Assembly: GCA_027922465.2 (NCBI GenBank) | Contig: BQMF02000024.1 | Coordinates: forward strand, 1,054,001-1,118,000 | Reading direction: 5' to 3' | Source of the DNA: Turritopsis dohrnii | Taxonomy: Eukaryota > Cnidaria > Hydrozoa > Anthoathecata > Oceaniidae | DNA length: 64,000 nt | Shown here: positions 37,834 to 47,715 of the stretch, one piece after another | Layout: every line of letters starts with the position of its first letter | How positions within the stretch are numbered: position 1 is the stretch's first letter | Notes under the pieces: model-generated | What the model saw: the letters and a program-made list of their open reading frames with translations, nothing else | Databases searched by the model: none | What the model was told of the DNA's origin: nothing | Translations under genes and position numbers: made by a program

Positions 37834-37997
37834 CAGTGGCAGATCCAGAGGTAAGTCGCAACTTGTGTTGGAGAGTGTTAGCAATAACAAAAATAAAAGA
37901 AAAACGTTCAAATAATCCCATTGATAATATAAATTTAATTCACAATATGTTAATGCGCTTCTCCACAAGTTGCGACTACCCTCTAGATCCACTACTG
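37834..37997. mobile_element. Short hAT-like MITE, 164 bp
   Basis: CAGTGGCAGATCCAGAGG at the left and its inverse (CCTCTAGATCCACTACTG) at the right continue inward as a hairpin through AAGTCGCAACTTGTG. The ends have the CAGTGG..GATCCAG form common in hAT MITEs. No clean target duplication is visible. Confidence 0.7.
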
Positions 37998-37999
37998 TA

Positions 38000-39178
38000 T
38001 GCATATTACCACTTGAGTCTTTTCATGGTACTTATAAGTAACACAAATGTGCACGAAAAGACAAATGACACAATTAAAACTTTGCTAGGATCTGTATTGC
38101 AATGTTCTTTTCAAACATGATATTATCCTAGAACATATTACACTCCAAATTTACACAAGGTTTTAGTGATCACATTGTATGTATATAATTATTGGGTGGA
38201 TTCTAATCATCATCCAAAGTTTGTTTCATGACATTGTATATATATATCCCAAACTAAATCATTGTGCCTCCATCGAGTGGTTTGCAGTGGAAAAAATCTT
38301 GATTATTTTGAATGATGTCATCTTTTCCAATGTGAATGTAACACTAATGAGTCTCAGACAGTGATAACTTGACCGAGCTACGTACAGTGACTAATAATTT
38401 GGAATTCCACAAATTACAAATTTCAAATTTCTTTAATTTATTAAACTTAATGTCAACCACTTTTCAATTCACTATGACGTTTCGGAGCCAAAAAACAGTT
38501 TTATTAGACATATCGTTCGCCAATATCTTGCGCATGATGTTTATTCAGTATGTGTCAGGGTATGTAGGCAGTTTGGATCAACTCATTAACAAGTGAAGTA
38601 ATTTGTGCTTTATGACAATTTCATTTGTTTACTTTTTTTCAATATCTTCAACTTCAGTGTAATATTTATTAAATGAAGGAGAATGCTTCATGCATTTATG
38701 GATGGACGTATTCACCAGTAATGCTGATACTTCATACATTTCTGCTGTGATACTGAAGGTTTTTCACAGCACGTTTTTGTTTATTATCAAACCTTCATCT
38801 TCTTTTTCAAGAATCTTTCCCAGAGTCAGCTTAACATCAATATTTCCTCCATAAGTAATGTTCTCATGATAATATTTCGATTGCAATAGTAGATAAAGAC
38901 AGGAAAGAAGTCTTAAAATTCTTCTTCAAAGCTTCTACGAAGTTACTTCAACAACTTCCTCAAAACATAAACGAAATCGGTTGGAAAACTTTTCACGTGC
39001 TTGGTGTGCATATTTTACTGACTTGATAATAAAAATTTTAAAGATTGAATTGGAAAGTTTTCAACATAACACGGCTAAAATAACTTCTACAAATATTTCA
39101 AAAGTATAAAAAAGTTAATATTTTTATGAATTAATATTGATAGAGGCCTTTTTGTATTACATTTAGCATAGCGTTTTC
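38000..39178. other. AT-rich stretch, no gene seen
   Basis: Short open frames (38179-38364, 38369-38596) have no domain likeness. The sequence appears to interrupt the repeat copy that starts at 36130 and ends at 39480, so it may be inserted material, but I could not define its ends. Confidence 0.35.
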
Positions 39179-39183
39179 GGTCT

Positions 39184-39312
39184 GTCATTAACTATTCTGA
39201 ATAAACAAACAATCCGAAATCCGAACGGACTTTCCGAAAACGGCAAAAAACTGTTACATAGACAGATAGAATGTGTAAACCAAACAATTTCCTACGCTTA
39301 AAAGCGCGGAAA
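39184..39312 (+). repeat. Dispersed repeat, copy 2 of the 18.0-kb pair
   Basis: It matches 18036-18175 closely from tcattaactattctgaataa to the gcggaaat end, with the short internal difference noted there. Directly after it the B part of the 'A/B' repeat family starts. Confidence 0.85.
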
Positions 39313-39314
39313 TT

Positions 39315-39480
39315 GAAAAAGCAAAGTCAGCTAAAAATTGTATACCACTGTGTAACAGCAACACGAAATGTTGGAGGGTGATGAAGATGATATATGATGA
39401 TGAACAAAATCGGAAACTGACATTCGCCTATCTCGTGAAATTACTATGCCTCCTCGCTCGCTTACGCTCGCTACCATAGT
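39315..39480 (+). repeat. 'B' end of the A/B repeat family
   Basis: The stretch from aaagcaaagtcagct to tcgcttacgctcgct matches 45165-45337. It includes the GAT-rich run and the gacattcgcctatctcgtga and gcctcctcgctcgcttacgc words. The terminal GCGGGGGCA of other copies is lost. Confidence 0.75.
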
Positions 39481-40019
39481 TTTAAAAAGGAGTGTAAAAG
39501 TACATCAGAATAAATGTCTGACGCATAGACATTTCAGGGGGTCTAAATAAAAGAATGTATAATTCTTTTGTAGGCAAATGATTTCAACATGATCACCCAT
39601 CCTTGATTGCAATATTTTTCAAAAAAAATACAAGCATAAAAAACGCACAAAAACATACACATGAAGAAAACGCTAACCCTATCCTAATATATCGCTTTCT
39701 TACCTGAAGATCTCTTTAAAAGCATTCTGATGCTTCAAGCAAACAAAAAATCTTGAGTTTTTTGGTAAATCTCCTTTCCTTTTAATATAATGATATTGAT
39801 ATTTTTTTCTGTTGACGGAATCTCGTGGAAACTCGGGCGTTTATCTAGCGAAGTTTATCGCTGCACAGTTTGGCACAATTTACGTTAAAAAAATTCTTTA
39901 AAAAATACATAAAAAAAAAACGAATTTGAGCTAGAATGAAACTAGAAATAACAGTGAACTTGCACTGAATCCTCAATAAAGATTTTTCTCATTAAAGATT
40001 TTTCTTTAATGACTTTTAA

Positions 40020-40150
40020 AAATTTAACGATCGGTTTCGTATTTTATTTCTTCGATTATTCTTTATCCTTTTCCATTTTATGAAGGAAAAATACCTTTTA
40101 TAAGATTTATTATATTTCAAAAAATAACTTTACCAAAAAATGAGATACTT
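40020..40150 (+). repeat. Direct repeat flanking the 40.3-41.9 kb element, left copy
   Basis: taagatttattatatttc and the aactttaccaaaaaatgagatactt stretch recur at 41930-42085 in the same order and strand with about 10-20% divergence, preceded in both by aacgatcggtttcg-like sequence. The two copies bracket the foldback element. Confidence 0.65.
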
Positions 40151-40350
40151 AATGACTTATCACTCCTTTGTTTTTGCAAGGTGTTGAATTCATTGAAATA
40201 AAGATTACAACTTTATCTCTGCTGTGAGAATTCTGCTCCCGATGGTTGTAAAAATTATGTAAGCGTAAAGTCTTTTGTCTTAAAGAGTGAGTTAGTTGCA
40301 AATTGATTTTATTGTGTTATTTAATGCATTGTATTGTTAACTTGGTTAGA

Positions 40351-41883
40351 GGGTGATCATATGGAGCTTTTCATCCCAGCAGGGCGAGACGGGACGTTTT
40401 GACGAGATCCTAGCTTTTATGCAATTCTAACTAGATTTTTTTTCTAATCATATGGAAAACAAAAAAATCACCCTGTCCCGGTTAAGTGGGATCTCGTTTA
40501 TTTTTGCCGGGATCCCGCTTAAGCGAGGTGTTTTTTTTCCATATGATCACAGTTATCCCGTCTTGCCGGGACGAGATAATATTTCACGCGTGCGCAGTAA
40601 TTACAATTTTTATATAAACAGGGTGGCCAGATCCTGGAAAATCAGGGAAAATCAGGGAATTTTTTTGACCTGGAAAAGTATTTTTCAGTTATTCTGAAGT
40701 TGATATTTAGTATTATTATCTCAATTGGCTTGAATTAGCTCATTAGTTTCTTCTAGTTTTTGCATTGTTTAGGTAAGGCAACTGTTTAATTTTTGACGCT
40801 AACATTTATTAGCACTAACATGTGTAAGTAAGGCTTAAATAAAGAAGTTTAGAAAAAAATCAGTATGTTAGAGTCTTGGACATTAGCTTGATATCCTAGC
40901 AATGGATAATTATTGCAATTATAAGCTGGGTTTTTGTGAAACTTGAAATGAAATAAATTGCTGTACCATTATTTTCTTGTTTTGTTGCTTTGCATCTGCG
41001 CTCATTTTTTCATTTGAATCCTTCTTGCTAAAGAGCTTTCTTTCTTCAATAAAGAAACTATGTATCACAACGTCCACCAATACAATCAAGACAATAATAA
41101 GAAGGGGAAATTTGATAAGCCATAAGATGATTTTGTTGCTTAACTCGTTCATGTCCATAACTGAAAGACTTAGCCCAAAATCAAGTGTTTCTTCCTATGG
41201 AGCTAAAGCTCCTTACTTTATTACTCGAACTATCTTTTAAATTTATTCCTCTTCTGGTTTTGATTTTAGAGATCACCAGTGACCCATTATGGACAAGAAG
41301 GGGTTAACATTTCTTTTTAGAAGCATAAGTTTTATCTACTAGCACTTTTAAACTGAAAATTAACTATTTTTTTAATCAAAAGACTGTTTTGAAAATCTAA
41401 TAGAATGTCTTGAAACGTTCTGCACGAGTGACTGTCTGTTTTTTGTCATTCATAACCATAAGTTAAATTACATAGAGAGATACAAAAGATATCATTAATA
41501 AACATACCACATTTATGTTTATAATTATGTTACGTAGACAGGCAAATATTTATTTTGAGTAGTTTTTAGCTGGAAATATTACAATGCTGTAGTTAACGCC
41601 AATATTTCTATTCGTTCTTAGTCTATGAGGTCAGAAAAATCAGGGAAAAAGTAAAAAAAATCAGGGAAAAATTGGCCTTTTTGCTTGAAATATCAGGGAA
41701 AAACCTGGAACTTTATTTTAAAATTTTGCTGGCCACCCTGATAAACATTAACATAAAAACTATCCCGGGATGATTTTCATACCGGCAAGACGGGACAAAA
41801 ATTTCATATGATCGCAATGCAAAACTGCCCCGGGACGATTTTCATCCCGCCCTGCCGGGATAAAAAACTCCATTGATCAGCCC
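40351..41883. mobile_element. GC-rich foldback element, interrupted
   Basis: The left arm GGGTGATCATATGGAGC..TTCATCCCAGCAGGGCG and the right arm (about 41840-41883) are imperfect inverses. Words such as TCCCGGGACGAT, GCCGGGA and CATATGATC recur in both orientations. A hAT-type element (40619-41740) lies in its middle; without it this element is about 410 bp. Confidence 0.7.
40619..41740. mobile_element. hAT-type element, non-autonomous
   Basis: CAGGGTGGCCAG and CTGGCCACCCTG are perfect 12-bp inverted ends. ATAAA flanks both sides (40614-40618, 41741-41745), and the match continues to ATAAACA if the CA of the end is counted. AATCAGGGAAAAATCAGGG words crowd both subterminal regions. No transposase frame. 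Confidence 0.85.
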
Positions 41884-41929
41884 TTTTTAATTTACTTTTT
41901 AAAATTTTAAAATTTTAAAACGATCAGTT

Positions 41930-42085
41930 TCAATTTTCTTTCTTCCATATTTCATTATCCTTTTCCCCTCCATGTGCGAAAAATACAGCATTAGAAAGAT
42001 CGTTTTCCGAGCTTTCTCCTAATATAAGATTTATTATATTTCGAAAAATTAACTTTGCCAAAAAATAAGATACTTTTTCTGGTTC
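41930..42085 (+). repeat. Direct repeat flanking the 40.3-41.9 kb element, right copy
   Basis: Diverged copy of 40020-40150 (see there). It has a roughly 30-bp insertion around 41970-42010 relative to the left copy. Confidence 0.65.
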
Positions 42086-42103
42086 CAATCATTTTGAGTA
42101 CAG

Positions 42104-42720
42104 TACAGTCGACGCTCATTATCTCGAACTCCCAAGGGAAAAGTTCGAGATAACGAGCGTAAAGGCGAATATCCACTTCGGATAATTGTCCACGAACCGG
42201 ACCTGATCGGTTCGCAAAACAATAGATCACGTGAAAATAAAACGTAATATTTTCACGTGGTCTATTGTTTTGCGAACCGATCTGGTCCGGTCCGCGGACA
42301 AGTTGGAGATAACGGGATTTTGGAAATTTTCAGAAAGGACAGTAGTTCGGTCATCAGTTCGGTCATCATCGTAAGACAGTAGTTTTTAGGGTCAGTAGTT
42401 CGGTCATCAGTTCTGTGGACAAACTATGTGTAGCTGATTAAAGCTCACCTGAAGAGATCTTTTATAAGAGAGGGTACTTGAACGAACTGCTCTGTTAAGA
42501 AAAGGAAATCAACAAAAATAAATGTAACGTAAGGTCTTATTTCTCCAAATTTCCGCCCAGAGTTCGAGATAACAACCGCCCAAAGTTCGAGATAACGACC
42601 GCCCAGAGTTCGAGATAACGACCGCCCAGAGTTCGAGATAACGAGCGTAAATCAGTCCAAGGGACCGAGAAAAAAGTTTCGAGGTAGTGAAAGTTCGAGC
42701 TAACGAGAGCGTTGACTGTA
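42104..42720. mobile_element. TA-flanked MITE (pogo/Tc1-like ends) with internal hairpin and tandem array
   Basis: The ends TACAGTCGACGCTCATTATC and the inverse at 42695-42720 pair over about 27 bp with some mismatches; TA borders both sides. Inside, 42178-42305 forms a long hairpin (arms of about 55 nt with gaaccggacctgatcggttc), and 42548-42643 carries four tandem copies of a 23-24-bp unit with GTTCGAGATAACGACCGCCC. No transposase. Confidence 0.8.
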
Positions 42721-42811
42721 TTTATTCTTGCCAGCCAGTAAGTTTTATATAGTTTTTATCTTATGTTGCAGGTCCTTCATTTATAGCAGAATTTTGTTTT
42801 TCTGACGAAGT

Positions 42812-42893
42812 CAACCTCGAACCCAGGGTCTCTTGCCTTTTCGATATACGGATGGCGGCAAAGAAAAGGCAAGAGACCCTGGGTTCGAGGTTG
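42812..42893. mobile_element. 82-bp perfect hairpin element with 10-bp target duplication
   Basis: Two 31-nt arms, perfectly inverse and starting CAACCTCGAACCCAGGGTCT, surround a 20-nt loop (GATATACGGATGGCGGCAAA). CTGACGAAGT is directly repeated on both sides (42802-42811, 42894-42903). A relative with the same loop core lies at 51671-51740, also with a 10-bp flanking repeat. Confidence 0.8.
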
Positions 42894-43033
42894 CTGACGA
42901 AGTCAACCTGTGTGTAAATATGTTTTTAAATAAATTTCAAGATACTATCTAATCCTTGTTAGTCTGTAATTTCCTTCTTTCTGCATCCATGCTTATGGTC
43001 ATATTCTGAGCCTACTCCTAAACACTTTGTTTA

Positions 43034-43941
43034 CTAGCATGTAGCTTTAGCTAAAAATGCCCCCGCGCTCAAGCATTCTCATTTATACAGACAGCAAGCT
43101 ATACATTAACAGCGGAAACGAAAACAAGTTTTTGGCCGAAAAAAAAATGTTTGGGTTGATTTGGGACCTGATATGAGGCAAAGTTATATGCTTAAGTATT
43201 TCGACAAAATCAGTTTTTGGCATTTCAAAACCAACTTGCAATATGCAAACCAAATAGATCTACACTTAAACAGATGAAAATATGCACAAAACTTTGTTAC
43301 TTTTTGTTATCTCTTAGGTCTAAGTTACACTGATGCTAATATACCTTTCAAAAAGTGTAAATAAGGCTTAACAAGTAATATTAGAAAGTATTTGCTACAA
43401 ACAAGAGAAATGTGTGAATTGAAACCATGGATACATATTTTATAATTTTTATAATTAAAATAAGATTTGTTAAAAACATTCTGTAAAGAGCCAAAAAAAA
43501 ACTTTTAAAAAAAAAAAATTAAAACGAAAAATCCATACGTTTCAAACTTTGATTTAAAACAAAAAATAGCCAAAGCTTACATAAAAAAAACAAGAAAAAA
43601 ATATATAGGTTTTATTGATCGTGATCACACTAGGTTTGGAAGACAGTCAAAGAAAAAAAACACGAAGAACGACAATTTGTAATATGGCTTTCTTGTATAC
43701 ACAGAAATCCAACTAAAATCTTTTGAAGGCAAGATCCGCCAAAAATCAGTGCATTAAACAAAATTATTGAAAGAAAAATTTAGAGTTAAAATATATACAA
43801 AAATAAAATGTATGGTTGGCAAAATTTCGGATATCAAGCTGTGCTTCAAAATCCTCTTCGTTCATTTCACTAAAACAACACAAAAGTAACACGAAAAATG
43901 TCTAAGCAATTTTAGCATACGATCTTCCTAAATAACATAGT
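43034..43941 (+). repeat. Repeat family 'A', left arm of a large palindrome
   Basis: From aatgcccccgcgctcaagca onward this arm is the near-identical inverse of about 44185-45067. It ends at aaataacatag, where the B segment starts. A third copy is at 36130-37415. Confidence 0.85.
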
Positions 43942-45214
43942 TGCCCCCGCAGCGAGCGTAAGCGAGCGAGGAGGCATAGTAGTTTCACGAGATAGGCGAA
44001 TGTCAGTTTCCGATTTTGTTCATCATCATCATCATCATCATCCTCCAACTTTCGTGTTGACGTTACACGGTGGAATACAATTATTAGCTGACTTTGCTTT
44101 TTTCCCGTTTCAAAGCATGGTACTGTAAGTGGGAGAGACAGAATGTTTTTTCGTATCTCTTTCCTAATTTATTATTATATTATACTATGTTATTTAGGAA
44201 GATCGTATGCTAAAATTGCTTAGACATTTTTCGTGTTACTTTTGTGTTGTTTTAGTGAAGTGAACGACAAGGATTTTGAAGCACAGCTTGATATCCGAAA
44301 TTTTGCCAACCATACATTTTATTTTTGTATATATTTTAACTCTAAATTTTTCTTTCAATAATTTCGTTTAATGCACTGATTTTTGGCGGATCTTTCCTTC
44401 AAAAGATTTTAATTGGATTTCTGTGTATACAAGAAAGCCATATTACAAATTGTCGTTCTTCGTGTTTTTCTTCTTTGACTGTCTTCCAAACCTAGTGTGA
44501 TCATGATCAATAAAACCTATATATTTTTTTCTTGTTTTTTTTATGTAAACTTTGGCTATTTTTTGTTTTAAATCAATTGGATTTTTCGCTTCAATTTTTT
44601 TTTTGAAAAAGTTTTTTTTTTTTTGGCTCTTACAGAATGTTTTTAACAAATCTTATTTTAATTATAAAAATTATAAAATATGTATCCATGGTTTCAATTC
44701 ACACATTTCTCTTGTTTGCAGCAAATACTTTCTAATATTACTTGTTAAGCCTTATTTACACTTTTTGAAAGGTATATTAGCATCAGTGTAACTTAGACCT
44801 AAGAGATAACAAAAAGTAACAAAGTTTTGTGCATATTTTCATCTGTTTAAGTGTAGATTATTTGGGTTGCATATTGCAAGTTGGTTTTGAAATGCCAAAA
44901 ACTGATTTTGTCGAAATATTTAAGCATATAACTTTGCCTCATATCAGGTCCCAAATCAACCCAAACAGTTTTTTTTTCGGCCAAAAACTTGTTTTCGTTT
45001 CCGCTGTTAATGTATAGCTTGCTGTCTGTATAAATTGGAATGCTTGAGGGCGGGGGCATTTTTAGCTAAAGCTACATGCTAGTATAATATAATAATAAAT
45101 TAGGAAAGAGAAAAACATTCTGTCTCCCACTTACAGTACCATGCTTTGAAACGGGAAAAAAACAAAGTCAGCTAACAATTGTATTCCACCGTGTAACGTC
45201 AACACGAAAGTTGG

Positions 45215-45255
<41 letters not shown>

Positions 45256-45337
45256 GAACAAAATCGGAAACTGACATTCGCCTATCTCGTGAAACTACTA
45301 TGCCTCCTCGCTCGCTTACGCTCGCTGCGGGGGCAAT
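43942..45337. mobile_element. Foldback element with B arms, overlapping the A palindrome
   Basis: The ends TTGCCCCCGCAGCGAGCG and CGCTCGCTGCGGGGGCAA open inverted B arms of about 220 bp (43942-44165 and 45085-45337). Both contain tcacgagataggcgaatgtc and a CAT/GAT run. Between them lies an inverted A copy, so the order is A-B-A'-B'. Full elements probably run from an A end (TGCCCCCGC) to a B end (GCGGGGGCA). No transposase frame. Confidence 0.75.
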
Positions 45338-45550
45338 TAGTTTATTCCTATACTTAAATATTTTATTTGAACATCAGCATATACACAAAGTAATATTAAT
45401 TTTTCTATTTTCTTTTTATTTGATGTTACAAGAATGGACCTTTGGGTCTGATGTTACTAAATTTGAGGATTAGAGGGGGCGTTTATTGTAGAGGGGCGTT
45501 TAATAGAGAAAATACGGTGTGTGCATGTATTACTCAGCCGATAAAAGGGT

Positions 45551-45728
45551 GTCTAAAAGACGTCTAAAAATATTCTGTAATGTCCGCTTTTAAAAGACGC
45601 ATTTTTCAAGATGTCTGAATGACGTCTTCTCAAAAGATCTAGAGAACGTCTTTAAGACGGATTTTTTATACGACTTAAGACGCTTTTAAAAGCGGACAAA
45701 TCAGATTGTTTCCAGACGTCTTTTAGAC
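45551..45728. repeat. Small foldback element, 178 bp
   Basis: GTCTAAAAGACGTCT at the left pairs with AGACGTCTTTTAGAC at the right. A second pair, GTCCGCTTTTAAAAG and CTTTTAAAAGCGGAC, lies inside. The arms are about 45 bp with a loop of about 85 bp. Confidence 0.75.
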
Positions 45729-45729
45729 C

Positions 45730-46156
45730 TGTTAAAAAGGCTTCTTGGCCATAAGGGAAAACAAAACGTTGAATTACCGATTTTATGACGAAAAATCAAC
45801 TGTTCAGAGGACATTGATTCGGAAGTGGGATAAAAAATATTTTTCTCTGTTTCACAGCTACTAGAAATCTGGGATTAAACTTTTTTATTGGTAGTAAGGA
45901 AGCTATCTTCGTTTCAGCTGTCTTGTTTCTTCCAGGTGATGAGAAAAAGGTAGAATATCCAATATGCTGCATCTTCTTTTAAAGAAAATCCACCATATAT
46001 GGTATCATGAAGAGATAGCCACAATGAATCTGATTGAGAAAAAAAAAATGAACATGAGAATGAATATGAGAATACTATCGAAATTAAGTTTTACTTCTTA
46101 ACGATTTAGCTGAAGGTTTTGCTGGTCGAGTTTTGGGTAAGTTAATTTCCTTGTTT
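45730..46156. other. AT-rich spacer, no feature seen
   Basis: No coding likeness, repeats or element ends recognised. Confidence 0.4.
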
Positions 46157-46844
46157 TAAAGGCCCTGACACACTTATGAATTTCTCTTTCGAAAGATTCG
46201 CAAGTTTTCCAGACAATACCAAAGAAAAATTTATTGTGTTTTTAAAGAAAGTAAAGGTTTTAAAGTTTTCTTGATAACTCTGAAAATCTTTCAAAAAATA
46301 ACGAAACGGTTCATTATATTTTGCAAGAAATGTTTTCTTTTCGTGAGACATCAAAGAATACCGACAGAATTTGTGGCACGTTTACGCGTAATGAATGACC
46401 TTGCAGGGAGAAACAGAATACACAACAAAGTAGATATTTAGTTTTCTTAGGAATATGGATATAGGTCAACATGTAAGTTAAGTAAGGTAAATATTTCTGT
46501 TTTTATTTTTTTTTTACAGACATATTTTGGATGTGTCTGTAGAATTTTACATTTATATTTAGACGAAGACAACTGGAGAAGCAAAGTCGCAAAAAAATCG
46601 TTTCTTTCCTTCAACCACTTTCGACCCAACACGTCTTTCTTCTACTTTTTCTTAATCAAAAAGCGGAAACAAAAAGAGGCAGAAACAGCAAACTAGCGGC
46701 CACTTTGTGTCAATCCATTGTAAAAATGAATCAGCAGCAACAAGGTAAAGTTTTCAAAGAAAAATTTCATTTGTTTAAAACATTTCCGAAAGAAAAATTT
46801 TAAATCTTTCGAAAGAAAAATTCAGAAGTGTATCAGGGCCTTTA
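46157..46844. mobile_element. TA-flanked MITE, 688 bp
   Basis: The ends TAAAGGCCCTGACACACTT and the inverse (AAGTGTATCAGGGCCTTTA) continue inward through GAATTT.TCTTTCGAAAG, about 37 bp in all with few mismatches. TA borders both sides. Short frames inside show no transposase motif. Confidence 0.8.
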
Positions 46845-46880
46845 TGTCATTTTCTTAAACACTGCACGTTTTTTTTTATG

Positions 46881-47481
46881 CAGTGTGTCCCAGAGAATTT
46901 CGGTCTGAGATTTCAACAATTCATAACTTTTCACACATTTATCAGATTTCAGCAATTTTTACACCATTCGATAGGATTTTATTCATAGATTTTAAAAATA
47001 TACATTTTGTTCTCCAAAGCCTTTTAAAGAGTGGCGAATAAAATTTTGATTTTGTCTAAGATTATTTGCTGCGTCAACAATTTTACTTCTCAACTCTGAT
47101 AGACTCTGGATCTCAGTGGAGAAAAGTTTTTGTAGCAACTAAAGATTGCTCATATGATGTCGAAAAAATTTTGTAGAAGCCCCCGTCTCACAATTTTTAA
47201 CTTTGTGATGAGATTATAATTTTAGTGTGTTCAATAACACCACGACATGTTCTTAATAAACAAAAGAATAATCGCACGTGGAAACTTACTTTTATTAACC
47301 ATTAAGGAGTTAAGAAATCCTTTTAACTACAAAGGTGTTGGACTAAATTATTTAAAATATAGGTTTTTAAAATCCTTGAAAGAAATGCTATCGAATGATG
47401 TAAAAATCTCTAAAATCTGATATATGTGTGAAAAGTTATAGCTTGTTAAAATCTCAGACCGAAATTCTCTGGGACACACTG
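46881..47481. mobile_element. mariner-like MITE with long inverted ends
   Basis: CAGTGTGTCCCAGAGAATTT and its inverse at the right border a 601-bp element. Pairing continues with interruptions for about 130 bp on each side (agtt/aactt..cacacat..tcagat.., accattcgatagcat). The right side is flanked by TA; the left has TG. End sequence and TA preference suggest Tc1/mariner. Confidence 0.8.
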
Positions 47482-47715
47482 TATAAGCAACCAAGGTCAA
47501 CCAAGGTCAGTAACATGGTTTAATTGTTGCTAAGCACTAATCAAAAATATATATGGAAGCCCCTTCTAAATTTGTTTAATCAGGTATGTAAGTATAAGTA
47601 CATTCCGCCATTTCTGCTTAAATTTATGAACTACAAAGTATCCCTTATTAACCTTTAAAATAAAATACTCAACTATTACGTGAATTATTTGGTTACTATT
47701 TCAGAAAGCACAAAG

